Notes under the pieces: model-generated | Databases searched by the model: none | The model's input: the letters and a program-made list of their open reading frames with translations, nothing else | Told to the model about the DNA's origin: nothing | Translations under genes and position numbers: made by a program | DNA from: JBDGYW01 sp964580055 | GTDB taxonomy: Bacteria; Gemmatimonadota; Gemmatimonadetes; Gemmatimonadales; GWC2-71-9 | NCBI GenBank assembly: GCA_964580055.1 | Contig: CAZOJI010000015.1 | Location: 1 to 64,000, forward strand | Length of the DNA: 64,000 nt | Direction of reading: 5' to 3' | Shown here: positions 34,462-44,186 of the stretch, piece after piece | Position numbering within the stretch: position 1 is the stretch's first letter | Layout: each line of letters opens with the position of its first letter

Positions 34462-36288
34462 CTACCGGCTGCCCACGGTCCTGAACCCGAGGAAAACCGC
34501 TCGTCCCGGGGCTCTGGCACCGGTAACGTCCTGATAGTCGAAGTCCGTGATGTTCAACGCGTCGACGAATAACCACCCTCTCGTGATCCATAACGCGAAC
34601 CGCAAATCGACGGTTCGGTAGGAGTCTTCAGCTTCTCTGCCCGCGTGGCGGAGGCGGAGGCTTCCACGGCACAAAGCTCCGATCGCCCTAGTCGCTTCCA
34701 AGGTGAGTTGTTCCGTGAGGGGGCGCAGGGCGTATTTGGAGCGGAAACCCTCGGCATCTTCTGCGGTAACCGAGATTGCCGTGCCACTGGCCGTAAACCC
34801 GACCCCAAACGGCCCGTCGACCTCCACTTCTGCTTCGACACCGCCGAACGTCGCCTTCTGGACGTTTCGCGTCTCCCATGGTTCCGTGTTTTCTGCCGTA
34901 AGGGGACGCGCCCAGTCTATGAGCGAGTTGGCGCGGCGCACGAACGCAGTCGTCGATGCTCGAATCCCGTGGCCAAACACCATGTCTACACCCGTTTCCG
35001 CATTCCAGGCTCGTTCCGGTTTCAGGTCGGCTCGCCCTTTGTGCACCGGATCCTCGTAATAACGTTCCGTCCAGGTGGGAACGCGATATGAACCGCCCAG
35101 CGCGCCGCGCAAGCGGAGACCACGATATGCCAAAACGGAACCCGAAAGCGAGGGAGAGAAGACCACTCCAAAGCCCTGGTGCCAATCAACCCGCCCACCC
35201 ATTGACACCACTGCGGCGGCCGGGCTGCCGAAAAGGGCTTCACCAAACAACGCCCCCCTGCGTTGAGTTCGATCACCCAGGCCGGAGCCGTTCAAGTGCT
35301 CCCAATACACCTCGCTTCCGAATGCCACTTTGGTCACTTTACCGCCAACGTAACGGCCCAACAGGGTTCCCCCACTCTGGTAGGAAGTGTGTTGGTTCCT
35401 GAACAGAGATGGGTCGTCTCTGACGAGGACGAACTGGTCGTCGTGTCGCCGAGCCGATAGGCGTATCTCCCAGAAAAGCGGCGACTCCGTGTTGGAGCTC
35501 CAACCCAGCGCTGCCGTATAATTCCTCGTCTTCTCGAAAGATGGATAGGGTGCGTAGAAGTCCTGAGCCCCGAAATCTCTGCGAGATGCTCCCACTTCGC
35601 CGGAAAGCTCCCCGAATCTCACAGGACTGGAAAGGGAAAGATGGAAAAGCATATTCCGGTAGTCGGTCCCGTCACGGTGCCCATCCGACCGAGAAGCGGC
35701 GGCGCCCACGTTTACCGCGATCCCCTCAGCTCCCGCGTGATCGATTCCGCCGCCGGCAGCAACACGCAGCGTCCCCCAGGATCCTCCTTGCAGGCTCGCC
35801 TCTAAGGGCGCCTCGCCGCTATGGGTGACGATGTTCACGACACCACCCATCGCATCCGCTCCATGTAGAGCCGCTGCCGCCCCACGCAATATCTCAACGC
35901 GTTCAATAGCCTCCAACGGTACCGCGAGGTCGAGGTCGAAGTGCCCCGTCTGGGGATGGCTCATGCGAATGCCATTCACCAACACGACCACCTGCTCGAA
36001 GCTTGCACCGCGGACGGAAAGGTCGCTCTGCGCTGCGGAACGCCTGCGCACGTCGACTCCCGTCGCCCAATCGAGCAAATCGGCAACCGTTTGGACCGGC
36101 ATCGTTGAAATTCGCTCCCGGGAAAACAGCTCGATACTGCGGGTTGAAGCCGGCAATCCGGGATCCAAGCGTGAGACAACCTGCACTCGCAGGGTGTCGA
36201 GCGTTGTGGGTTCTTGCTGGCCCGCCGCCGTTATCGGCAAGAGCCCGAGAGCCAACAGCAGACGGGCCGCCGAAATTGTCTGTTTCAT
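34462..36288 (-). CDS. TonB-dependent receptor (BtuB/FepA-like)
   Basis: A 608-residue outer-membrane receptor. It has a signal peptide (ARLLLALGLLPITAAGQQ), a plug domain (VADLLDWATGVDVRRRS, LSVRGASFEQVVVLVNGIRM, ERVEILRGAAAALHG, GGVVNIVTH) and a barrel ending near FLGFRTVGSR. Size and plug resemble cobalamin or siderophore receptors. I looked for a cobalamin riboswitch upstream and did not find a convincing one, so the ligand stays open. The ATG at 36288 is preferred because AAGAGGA is directly before it and the longer frame has no signal peptide at its start. Confidence 0.85.
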   Translation of the reverse strand: MKQTISAARLLLALGLLPITAAGQQEPTTLDTLRVQVVSRLDPGLPASTRSIELFSRERISTMPVQTVADLLDWATGVDVRRRSAAQSDLSVRGASFEQVVVLVNGIRMSHPQTGHFDLDLAVPLEAIERVEILRGAAAALHGADAMGGVVNIVTHSGEAPLEASLQGGSWGTLRVAAGGGIDHAGAEGIAVNVGAAASRSDGHRDGTDYRNMLFHLSLSSPVRFGELSGEVGASRRDFGAQDFYAPYPSFEKTRNYTAALGWSSNTESPLFWEIRLSARRHDDQFVLVRDDPSLFRNQHTSYQSGGTLLGRYVGGKVTKVAFGSEVYWEHLNGSGLGDRTQRRGALFGEALFGSPAAAVVSMGGRVDWHQGFGVVFSPSLSGSVLAYRGLRLRGALGGSYRVPTWTERYYEDPVHKGRADLKPERAWNAETGVDMVFGHGIRASTTAFVRRANSLIDWARPLTAENTEPWETRNVQKATFGGVEAEVEVDGPFGVGFTASGTAISVTAEDAEGFRSKYALRPLTEQLTLEATRAIGALCRGSLRLRHAGREAEDSYRTVDLRFALWITRGWLFVDALNITDFDYQDVTGARAPGRAVFLGFRTVGSR

Positions 36289-36613
36289 TCCTCTTAATAT
36301 CCAGAGTGCTCGAGCGAAGCATGTACTTTCGATCAACCCAGTCGAAAACGCAATCCCGGTGGGGTTGCAGTTGGTTCCCGTTTGTGCTAAATCGTACGGG
36401 TGTTAGCTGGATAACTATGTCGTCCGATCCGAACGGGACCCCTGGGCCAATTGTGAGCGTATACAAGGATACAGCACGTGGACGCGACGACGAGACCAGT
36501 TAAGCCCCGCCTTTGTCATGGACTCCGGAGGGTAGTCGTCAACTCCCGCCAAATCCAGTAGCGCCATCCAGTTTTGAGAGTGTAATCGAGACGCAGGTCA
36601 TCGGAGTTGTCTC
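36289..36613. other. Divergent promoter region without a supported gene
   Basis: Between the TonB receptor and the PAS protein, which are transcribed apart. No gene, riboswitch or repeat could be supported. Both promoters must lie here, but no -35/-10 pair stands out. Confidence 0.45.
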
Positions 36614-37873
36614 ATGAAAGACCAATCCAAAACGAAGGCCAAACTCATTGAAGAACTGGAGGATACACGAAGGCTTGTAAGCAAGCTGCAATCTCGTATC
36701 GAAGACCTCGAGGAAGCCCACCGGGAGGATTGGTCCCGCAGAATAATCGAATCCTCGCCCATGGGTATGCATATGTATAAACTCGAGCCGGACGGGCGGC
36801 TCGTCTTCACGGGCGCAAATCCAGCCGCCGACAAGCTGCTCGGCGTCGACAACTCGATCTTCATCGGCAAGGACGTCAAGGAGGCGTTTCCTCCACTAGC
36901 CGGCACTGAGATACCGCGACGATACATCGAGGCCGCCCGCGATGGTGTATCCTGGCACAGCGAGCAAGTCAGCTATGAGTACGAGAAGATCGCCGGCGCC
37001 TTCGAGGTGTACGCGTTTCAGATGTCTCCGGGCCGCATGGTGGCCATGTTCACTGACATCACCGTGCGCAAACGTGCCGAGGAGTTGCTACGCCAGAGCG
37101 AGAGAACGCTCCGACAAAGCCAGGAGGTCGCCCAACTCGGCTCATATGACCTGGACGTGATATCCAGGCAATGGACGAGTTCGCCCATTCTGGACAAGAT
37201 CTTCGGCATAGACGAATCCTTCACCCGAGACATTGCCGGGTGGATGAGTCTCGTTCACCCCGAGTACAGACTCGAAATGCTCAACTACCTCAATACCAAG
37301 GTTCTCGGCGCCGGCAATAATTTCGACAAGGAGTACACGATCGTCCGCCAGAACGATGGCGAGAAACGCTGGGTCCACGGGTTGGGGGCACTCGAGTTCA
37401 ACGAGCAGGGTAAACCGATCCGAATGACGGGTGTGATTCAAGACATCACGGATCGCAAGAGAGTCGAGGAGCGGCTCCGCCGGGAAATGGCGTACATGGA
37501 AACGACCATCCAGAGCATGCCGGGGTTGTTCTACGTATTCGAGCAGAAGACCGGGAAGTTCGCACGGCGCAACTCGAACTGGAGGCACGTGACGGGTTAT
37601 TCCGACGAGGAACTCGACCAGATGCAGGCCCTCGATTTCTTCGAGGAGGGAGAAGACAGGGAGAAGTGCAAGGCATCCCAGAGAAGAATATTCACGAGGG
37701 GGTTCAATGAGATGGAGAACAACCTCCTAACCAAGGACGGCGCCAAGATCCCTCACTTCTGGACCGGCCGTCGCATGAAGCTGGGCGGCGCCACCTTTGT
37801 TGTCGGAATGGCGATAGACATATCCGAGCAGAAACGGGCACAGAACGAACTGCGTCGCCTCCGCGAGAGCTGA
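36614..37873 (+). CDS. Three-PAS-domain protein lacking an output domain
   Basis: A 419-residue cytoplasmic protein. Residues 1-40 form a charged coiled coil (LIEELEDTRRLVSKLQSRIE). Three PAS domains follow, at roughly 40-155, 170-285 and 290-415. Each ends with the typical PAS exit helix: TDITVRKRAEELLRQSE, IQDITDRKRVEERLRRE and AIDISEQKRAQNELRRL. The second contains a PAC-like block (GEKRWVHGLGALEFNEQG). After the third domain the chain stops where a histidine kinase or GGDEF domain would begin. The DNA after the stop (37874-38164) has no kinase similarity, so it is either a true single-function sensor or an old truncation. Ligand or cofactor is unknown. Confidence 0.85.
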   Translation: MKDQSKTKAKLIEELEDTRRLVSKLQSRIEDLEEAHREDWSRRIIESSPMGMHMYKLEPDGRLVFTGANPAADKLLGVDNSIFIGKDVKEAFPPLAGTEIPRRYIEAARDGVSWHSEQVSYEYEKIAGAFEVYAFQMSPGRMVAMFTDITVRKRAEELLRQSERTLRQSQEVAQLGSYDLDVISRQWTSSPILDKIFGIDESFTRDIAGWMSLVHPEYRLEMLNYLNTKVLGAGNNFDKEYTIVRQNDGEKRWVHGLGALEFNEQGKPIRMTGVIQDITDRKRVEERLRREMAYMETTIQSMPGLFYVFEQKTGKFARRNSNWRHVTGYSDEELDQMQALDFFEEGEDREKCKASQRRIFTRGFNEMENNLLTKDGAKIPHFWTGRRMKLGGATFVVGMAIDISEQKRAQNELRRLRES

Positions 37874-38164
37874 TCCGCTCCACGTAATCAACTAGCGTCC
37901 CGCTAGAGCACGTAGAGTCCGCCAATAATTTGATCGACCAGCAGTCGATCCACCGCTCCGGCCTCCAGCACGAACGTGAAACGGGTATTGGCGAGGCAAC
38001 GGTTGTTCTGCGCCTGGTTGGCTCTACGATAAAGAGTCCTTTGAGTTACAGGTAGACGCACCGAGAACGAGCATGTCGATGCCACAAGTGGATTTAGTGG
38101 CGCGCTCGCAGTACGATAGGGGACAACCGATCCAAAGAGCTACCGGCAACCCTGGGGTAGTTGC

Positions 38165-39679
38165 GTGATAAAGACTGGCTTCGACAACGAGCAGTACCTC
38201 GCAGAACAGACGGCCGCGATCAACGAGAGAGTAACCCGTTTCAGTGACAAGCTGTACCTGGAGTTCGGCGGGAAGCTCCTGTTCGACTACCACGCGGCGC
38301 GTGTGTTGCCGGGATTCGATCCCAACGTGAAAATGCGTCTGTTGCAGAACCTCAGCGAAAACGCCGAAGTGCTGCTCTGCATATACGCCGGTGACATAGA
38401 GAAGAAGAAGCTGCGTGCGGACTTCGGGATCACATACGACTCCGACGCACTGAAGTTGATAGATGATTTGGGCGATCGAGGCGTGAGTGTTCGTGCGATC
38501 GTGATCACGCGATACGAGGATCAGCCTGCAGCCACTGCGTTCAAGAACAGGCTCGAAAACAGGGGAATCCGCGTATACACCCACAAGGCCACTCGCGGGT
38601 ACCCCACCGATGTCGACACGATCGTGAGTGAAGCCGGTTATGGTGCAAACGAACACATCGATACGGACAAGCCGGTCGTTGTGGTGACCGGACCGGGTCC
38701 CGGAAGCGGCAAACTCGCCACCTGTCTCTCACAGCTATACCATGATCACCGCCAGGGCCTCAATTCCGGATACGCCAAATTCGAGACGTTTCCCATCTGG
38801 AATCTCCCTCTGAAGCATCCGGTCAACCTGGCGTACGAGGCGGCCACTGCAGAGATGAAAGATGTGAATCGGATCGATCACTTCCATCTGGAAGCGTACA
38901 ACGAGCGAACGGTCAACTACAATCGAGACATCGATGCCTTTCCGCTGCTCCGTAGGATCATAGAGAGAATCACCGGCGAGGAGTCGTTCTACAAATCTCC
39001 CACGGACATGGGCGTCAACAGGGCGGGTTTCGGCATCATCGATGACGACGTGGTCAGGGAGGCTGGCAAGCAGGAGATCGTACGCAGATACTTTCGCTAT
39101 TCCTGCGAGTGCGCGATGGGGCTCGTGGACCGCGATACGGTACAACGAATCGAACTGCTCATGAACGATCTCGATCTCCGACCTGACAGCAGGGTCGTGG
39201 TGGCGCCGGCTCGAAGGGCAGCGGAACACGCCAGAGAAAGCGGCAAGGGTAACAACGGGATCTACTGCGGCGCCGCAATCGAGCTGCATGATGGCAGAGT
39301 GGTAACCGGCTGCAACTCGGCACTCATGCACGCGGCAGCGAGTCTCGTTCTGAACGCGAGCAAGCAGCTTGCCGGATTGCCGGATGATTTGCACCTCCTG
39401 CCTCCAATCGTGACCAGCTCGCTTGGCCATCTCAAGACGGAGGTGCTGGGCGGGAAGCGTGTCAGCCTGGATGCCGATGAGGCCCTGATTGCCCTAGCCG
39501 TGAGCACGACCACGAACCCGGCAGCGCAAGCCGCTGTTGACAGACTCGAAGAGCTGCGCGGATGTGAGGTCCACATGACCCACATGCCGACTCCAGGTGA
39601 CGAAGCGGGCCTGCGGAAGCTTGGCGTGAATCTGACGAGCGATCCCGACTTCGCGACGAAGACTCTCTTCGTGACTTGA
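38165..39679 (+). CDS. DUF1846 family protein
   Basis: A 504-residue protein matching DUF1846 over its whole length. It starts IKTGFDNEQYLAEQTAAINE, then LYLEFGGKLLFDYHAARVLP, VTGPGPGSGKLATCLSQLYH with a P-loop-like GPGSGK, and SSLGHLKTEVLGGKRVSL near the end. Structures of the family show Rossmann-like folds, but I know of no established enzymatic function; a nucleotide-dependent role is suggested by the glycine loop. It starts with GTG at 38165. It is followed 60 bases later by the ATC-hydrolase-like gene. Confidence 0.9.
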   Translation: MIKTGFDNEQYLAEQTAAINERVTRFSDKLYLEFGGKLLFDYHAARVLPGFDPNVKMRLLQNLSENAEVLLCIYAGDIEKKKLRADFGITYDSDALKLIDDLGDRGVSVRAIVITRYEDQPAATAFKNRLENRGIRVYTHKATRGYPTDVDTIVSEAGYGANEHIDTDKPVVVVTGPGPGSGKLATCLSQLYHDHRQGLNSGYAKFETFPIWNLPLKHPVNLAYEAATAEMKDVNRIDHFHLEAYNERTVNYNRDIDAFPLLRRIIERITGEESFYKSPTDMGVNRAGFGIIDDDVVREAGKQEIVRRYFRYSCECAMGLVDRDTVQRIELLMNDLDLRPDSRVVVAPARRAAEHARESGKGNNGIYCGAAIELHDGRVVTGCNSALMHAAASLVLNASKQLAGLPDDLHLLPPIVTSSLGHLKTEVLGGKRVSLDADEALIALAVSTTTNPAAQAAVDRLEELRGCEVHMTHMPTPGDEAGLRKLGVNLTSDPDFATKTLFVT

Positions 39680-39739
39680 AGGTTGGCCGCGATGCGCTCG
39701 ATCGACAAACAAAGCAAACGAAGATTCGGAGAAGTAGAG

Positions 39740-40222
39740 ATGAACGTCCCGAAGGAAATTGCGTTCAAGGAATTGAGCACTGAAGAGAAATTCGACAAGG
39801 CTGTGCCCGGCTACATGCGGCGCATTCGCTCGCTCTACGAGGCGCTCTACAGAAGATACGGTGAAGAAGGCCTCGACCTGATTCGCGAGGTCAGCAGAGA
39901 GTACGGCACAGCAGTCGGAAAAAACGTAAACAAGAAGGGTGACCTCAAAGGCATTGCGGAGGTCGGCGGATACCTGCTGAAGGTGTTCGATGTGGTGAGC
40001 GACGATTGGGAAGTCGCCGAATTCTCCGATGAACGGCTAATCATCGCCGTGCACCGCTGCCCATATCCCTTCAAGGATGACGAGGTGTGTCGCGCGCACA
40101 CGTGCATGGAGCAAGCGCTCGTCGCAGCACTCGACCCGAGTCTGGATTACTACATTGGGCGCTCGATTCCGCAGGGCGACCCCTTTTGCGAGCACATCCT
40201 GGCTAGGAAGGACTCCACCTAG
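39740..40222 (+). CDS. L-2-amino-thiazoline-4-carboxylate hydrolase-like protein
   Basis: A 160-residue protein. The C-terminal half has the ATC-hydrolase-like pattern IIAVHRCPYPFKDDEVCRAH, then YYIGRSIPQGDPFCEHIL, with three conserved cysteines. Some members open the thiazoline ring in cysteine synthesis from ATC, but most are small and uncharacterised; the Cys cluster could bind metal. The ATG at 39740 has GGAG eight bases upstream; a longer start at 39683 is less likely. It probably forms an operon with DUF1846. Confidence 0.75.
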   Translation: MNVPKEIAFKELSTEEKFDKAVPGYMRRIRSLYEALYRRYGEEGLDLIREVSREYGTAVGKNVNKKGDLKGIAEVGGYLLKVFDVVSDDWEVAEFSDERLIIAVHRCPYPFKDDEVCRAHTCMEQALVAALDPSLDYYIGRSIPQGDPFCEHILARKDST

Positions 40223-40264
40223 ACGCCCCAGCGTCGCATCGGGCGCGCAGCAGTGGTTGAGGAC

Positions 40265-41122
40265 TCAGCGCACCATTCGTTCCAGCCTTGCTACCATCTG
40301 CTGCGCGTCGGCAGCATCCGAGGCGCCGAATATGCCTTGTTGAGTCTTCATCACCCCGACCAGGCCGCTGTAGGGTATTTCTCTGTACAACACGGTTAGT
40401 CCCTGGTGTTCCAGCGAGTCCCAGGACTCGGCGAGGCGGTCCCAGACGTCATCGGCCGATGACTGTGCAGGCGGCAATACCACAAAGCCCTGCCACGGTT
40501 CCTCCCCACCAATCGTGTACTCCCCGTAGAGGCAATCCCGCAACTCGGCCAGCCCCAAGAAACCTTCTCGCTGAAAGCCGGCCGTACCGTCCACAAAGCC
40601 ATTCTCCGGTAATAGATCGAGTTCCTCCGGGTATTGCGAGGGGCCGGGCAATTCCCGAGCGATCGCCTCGAGCAGCGAGCGGCCCTTTGCTTCCGTGAGT
40701 TCGCCCTCGAAAACATTCACCTTCACATACCAGCTGCCTTTCAAGAGCAGCGCCTGATAGGGGGGAGAAACCAAAGCTTCCGTTGCACCGGGCACAGCGA
40801 TCCCGGGATCGGGACGTTCTCTAACGTAGACTCCGAAGGCGTTTAGAGCGGTGCCCATGTTGTAGTAGTCGACTGTGACCACCAGGTCGTCCGCGGCGAG
40901 ATCCCCCGTGTGGCAGGCTTCCACTTCGTACTCGACGAAAAGCTCGGCTGCTCCATTTATGTACTCCCACAAATTCTCCGCCGTGAAGGTCCGCACGTCA
41001 CTTACGACGGACCAACCTTCAACTTCAGGGAAGCTGGCGTGCTGAGCCGCGCAAGGGTAGGCCAACAGCGCGACTGTAGTGAAAACAATTAGTCTCTGCC
41101 GAAAGAATCGATAGGCGCTCAC
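40265..41122 (-). CDS. DUF6599 family exported protein
   Basis: A 285-residue protein with a signal peptide (FTTVALLAYPCAAQHASFPE). It has the family blocks VRTFTAENLWEYINGAAELF, VTVDYYNMGTALNAFGVYV and LLLKGSWYVKVNVFEGE. DUF6599 has no biochemical function, but genes for it recur beside DUF362 proteins, ferredoxins and Fe-S aldo-keto reductases, as here. The GTG at 41122 is chosen because GGAGGG lies seven bases upstream. It is the last gene of a minus-strand operon after two aldo-keto reductases. Confidence 0.8.
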   Translation of the reverse strand: MSAYRFFRQRLIVFTTVALLAYPCAAQHASFPEVEGWSVVSDVRTFTAENLWEYINGAAELFVEYEVEACHTGDLAADDLVVTVDYYNMGTALNAFGVYVRERPDPGIAVPGATEALVSPPYQALLLKGSWYVKVNVFEGELTEAKGRSLLEAIARELPGPSQYPEELDLLPENGFVDGTAGFQREGFLGLAELRDCLYGEYTIGGEEPWQGFVVLPPAQSSADDVWDRLAESWDSLEHQGLTVLYREIPYSGLVGVMKTQQGIFGASDAADAQQMVARLERMVR

Positions 41123-41208
41123 TTCATATCCCTCCACGCGGTCGGAAAGCGCTCGAGCCGTACTCGAGCTTCATATAGTCTTCTCCGCACAGATGCCCGC
41201 CCCCAGTG

Positions 41209-42504
41209 CTACCCCAGAGTCAGCATCGAGTGCGCTTTGCACATCTGTGGCTGTATCTGAAAGCCGTAAGGGCAGGCTCCAGCGCAGGGAACCGAGCAAT
41301 CAAAGCACGCGGAGCCATTTGAGCCCCGCAGTGCCGCATACCTGCTCATCGCATGTTTCTCACGCCTCTGTCCTTCGAAATAGTACGCGTACCGCATGAT
41401 CCTGCTTACCGGCACCTCTTCGGGACAGGCTTCAGAACATGCGATACAACCGTGCCGACAGTAATGCGAATTGAACGCCTGCCCCAGGTCCTCGAGAGCC
41501 CCCTCGCCAACCTGCGTCAGCCTCGTGCCCGAAAGAGCCACAACGCTATCTATATTGTCGAAGTCATTGAGGCTCACGCATACGGTATGTGCATCAGTGT
41601 TCTGGAGCACCCATTGGATGCTTCCGTAGCGAAGCTGATCCGCGGTCCGCAATCCGTGACTTCTGGCGAATTGTCTTTCCTCTTCCGTCATGTTGTCCGG
41701 GTCGAATGAGTCATGGTGGAGAACCCCGGGTGCGCTCTTCATAATCGTGGCACCCACGTTGTTGGCCTTGCAGGCCGCCAAAATTCGTTCGCCACCATCG
41801 CTGTTCATGAAGTTGTACACCAGCAGCATCATGTCGAAACGCCCGTCCTCAGCCGCGGCGCAGAGAACCTCGGACATGTTTCCTTGTCCCGACCTCGAAG
41901 GCCCATGGTAAGACACACCCGCGAAGCGCACCTGTCCCTCTGCCCTCAGGCGTTCTATGGCCGAGTGGTAGCCCGGATGATTCAGTATCTCGATTGTTGG
42001 AGTATGATGCATCGAGTACGCATCGATGTAGTCGGTCTGCAGACGTTCCAGGCTCTTGCGTATGCGGTCAACCACTTCGGCCTCAGTCTCGCCACCGCGG
42101 AGTACCGCCTTGGTAGCGATGAACACGTTCTCTCGACCGATGTGGGGAAGCGCTTCGCCAATGGCGCGTTCCGCCGCGCCATTACCATAAGACTCAGCGG
42201 TATCGAAGTAGTTGATACCCTTGTCAAATGCTGCACGGACCAGAGTCGGTTCCCTAAGCTGACCGGTTCCAAAGCCTATGTCTGAAACCCTCCAGCCGGT
42301 CCGACCGAGAGTACGGTAGCTCTTGATGTGCGTATCCTGACCGCTCCACGGCCCAAACGGGCGCGACTGCCGAGGCGGCGAGGTGGGAATTGGAGTAGCA
42401 GACAGTGCCATCCCACTTGCAAGCGTGGCACCACCTGCCCTGAAGAAGTTCCTTCGAGTCATTTTGCCAGCGACGTCGGCATTCGCCTGCGAATCTCTAC
42501 TCAT
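41209..42504 (-). CDS. Tat-exported aldo/keto reductase with C-terminal 2x[4Fe-4S] domain, AKR-1
   Basis: A 431-residue fusion. A twin-arginine signal comes first (MTRRNFFRAGGATLASG, Arg 17-18). The aldo/keto reductase barrel keeps all four catalytic residues: D101 and Y106 in DTAESYGNG, K132 in ATKAVL, and His 166/167 in YSMHHTP. The C-terminal ferredoxin domain has two four-Cys sets, C-x3-C-x2-C-x3-CP (YCRHGCIACSEACPEEV) and C-x2-C-x3-C-x3-CP (CFDCSVPCAGACPYGF). It ends in SMLTLG like its paralogues. The ATG at 42504 has GAGGAA nearby; the frame upstream is not AKR-like. If exported folded with NADP(H), it could pass electrons between Fe-S clusters and a carbonyl substrate. The substrate is unknown. 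Confidence 0.85.
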   Translation of the reverse strand: MSRDSQANADVAGKMTRRNFFRAGGATLASGMALSATPIPTSPPRQSRPFGPWSGQDTHIKSYRTLGRTGWRVSDIGFGTGQLREPTLVRAAFDKGINYFDTAESYGNGAAERAIGEALPHIGRENVFIATKAVLRGGETEAEVVDRIRKSLERLQTDYIDAYSMHHTPTIEILNHPGYHSAIERLRAEGQVRFAGVSYHGPSRSGQGNMSEVLCAAAEDGRFDMMLLVYNFMNSDGGERILAACKANNVGATIMKSAPGVLHHDSFDPDNMTEEERQFARSHGLRTADQLRYGSIQWVLQNTDAHTVCVSLNDFDNIDSVVALSGTRLTQVGEGALEDLGQAFNSHYCRHGCIACSEACPEEVPVSRIMRYAYYFEGQRREKHAMSRYAALRGSNGSACFDCSVPCAGACPYGFQIQPQMCKAHSMLTLG

Positions 42505-42644
42505 TACGAATTCCTCTTCGGCGATTTCCACTTTGTGCCGTCTGTTCCCGAACATGGCTTCGGCGCCGCTCATCCTGGCCGACCATCCAACAGGGCACAA
42601 GGAGAAGCTAAACTCAAGAGCCCCCGCCGCTCTACCCAACCCAA

Positions 42645-44042
42645 TCAGCCAAGCGTAAGCAGTGAATGCGCCTTGAGCAGCTGCTGCTGCACGTCCAGCT
42701 CGTGCGGGCACGCTTCGGTGCACGGAGCGTTACAGTTCTCACACGCCGAAACGTTCGCTGTTTCGAGTTCCGCGTACTTCTGCATGGCATGTTTCTCGTA
42801 GCCCTGCACCTCATAATAATAGGAGTACCGCATGATCCTGCTCACCGGCACACCGTGCGGACAACTTCCGTGGCACTTGGAGCAGTCCTGACGGCAGAAC
42901 TGATCCTCCAGCACCGAGCCGAACCCCCGAAGCAGATGTTCTTCCGCTGGCGTCAGCGACGTACCCGAGAGCGGGACCACGTTGTCAATCAAGTCGAAGT
43001 CTGTGAAGCTCACGCAGGCCGAATGTGTATCTGGATTCTGCATGACCCAATGAATGCTCACGAGCCGAAGTTGTTCCTCGGACTGCACGCCATAACGATC
43101 GACAAAAGGCCGCGTTCGTTCATATGTCTCCCGCTGTCGATCCGATTGCGCCTGCAGGCGGTCCAGCGCCGATTGCCTGGTACCGCCTCTGCTGATCATG
43201 CGCTCCACCATGCGCTCCTGTTCTTCAGTGAGTTTGTCAGGATCGAACGGTTCATGGCGCAATACGCCGGGCGCGGTCTTCATCGCTGTCATTCCAACGT
43301 TGGTCGCCTTGCAGGCAGCGATAATCGGATCGGAGTCTTCTTGATTCAGGAAGTTACGGACCACCAACATCAGGTCGAAGCGACCGTCCTCAGCCGCGGC
43401 GGTCAACACGTCAACCATGCTGTCCTCCCGCTCATTTCCGGATCCATGGCATGACAGTCCCGTGTGCCTGACGCGCCCCTCGGCCTTCAAAGTGGCAATG
43501 GCGGCATGGTAGCCCGGATGACTCAGTGTCTCGACCCTCGCGGGCCGGTGAATCCCGTATGCATCCACGTAGTCCGTCCGCAGTCGCTCGAGGCTGCCTC
43601 GCATACGGTTCAGAATGGTTGTCTCAGTGTCCTCCGAGTCTATCCGCAACTTCGTGTGTATGAATACTTTGGAGCGGTCGATATGCTGGAGGGCGTCACC
43701 GAGCGCCCGTTCTGACTCGCCATTTCCATACCCTTCTGCGGTATCGAAGTAGTTGATGCCCTTGTCAACCGCATAGCGTACCACTGTCGACTCGCGCAGG
43801 CGACTCGTTCCCATGCCCACATCTGACGCCCGCCAGCCGGTACGCCCCAACGTGCGGTATCGCTCGACCTGGGCAAATCGATCGCCCAACCGGGGGAAAA
43901 GCGCAGCAGCCGCACTCTCGTCAACCCGCGTGGGTGAAAAGCCGGTAGATACGCCGCCAGCCATTGCAGCCCCCCCGAACCAAACGAAGTTCCTGCGGGA
44001 GATCCCGCCTTGTTCGCTGTCTGGCTGGCTTCGTTTCGTCAT
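42645..44042 (-). CDS. Tat-exported aldo/keto reductase with C-terminal 2x[4Fe-4S] domain, AKR-2
   Basis: A 465-residue paralogue of the preceding enzyme. The Tat signal is ISRRNFVWFGGAAMAGG. The catalytic tetrad is intact: D100, Y105, K131 and H165 (DTAEGYGNG, HTKLRI, AYGIHRP). It has an extra charged insertion of about 45 residues after the APGVLRHEPFDPDKL block (including ERMISRGGTRQSALDRLQAQ) that AKR-1 lacks. The ferredoxin part reads CRQDCSKCHGSCPHGV and CENCNAPCTEACPHEL and ends SLLTLG. It is first in the minus-strand operon, with 140 bases to AKR-1, and faces the DUF362 gene across a 250-base divergent region. Two co-transcribed paralogues suggest a heteromer or two related substrates. 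Confidence 0.85.
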   Translation of the reverse strand: MTKRSQPDSEQGGISRRNFVWFGGAAMAGGVSTGFSPTRVDESAAAALFPRLGDRFAQVERYRTLGRTGWRASDVGMGTSRLRESTVVRYAVDKGINYFDTAEGYGNGESERALGDALQHIDRSKVFIHTKLRIDSEDTETTILNRMRGSLERLRTDYVDAYGIHRPARVETLSHPGYHAAIATLKAEGRVRHTGLSCHGSGNEREDSMVDVLTAAAEDGRFDLMLVVRNFLNQEDSDPIIAACKATNVGMTAMKTAPGVLRHEPFDPDKLTEEQERMVERMISRGGTRQSALDRLQAQSDRQRETYERTRPFVDRYGVQSEEQLRLVSIHWVMQNPDTHSACVSFTDFDLIDNVVPLSGTSLTPAEEHLLRGFGSVLEDQFCRQDCSKCHGSCPHGVPVSRIMRYSYYYEVQGYEKHAMQKYAELETANVSACENCNAPCTEACPHELDVQQQLLKAHSLLTLG

Positions 44043-44186
44043 TTGCGACCTCCAGTATTCCGGGATTTATGAATTTCTTGCAGCCATTCCCTTGATCACA
44101 GTCTTACAAGGAAGTGTATGAGCTGCTTAGTCAGACGCGAGGCTCGGATTTGACGACAAAGCTCAAAAAAAAGTGCTCTATACAAG

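Noticed and set aside
36337..36480. Possible cobalamin riboswitch upstream of the BtuB-like TonB receptor
   Set aside because: A few GGGAACC-like and CCGGG elements are present, but the conserved B12-box order could not be traced, so no riboswitch is called.
37892..37906. CTAGCG-TCC-CGCTAG hairpin after the PAS gene
   Set aside because: A six-pair stem without a T run is too weak to call a terminator confidently.
37903..38085. 60-aa open frame on the minus strand after the PAS gene
   Set aside because: No family resemblance, no ribosome binding site, and it overlaps the probable promoter of the DUF1846 gene.
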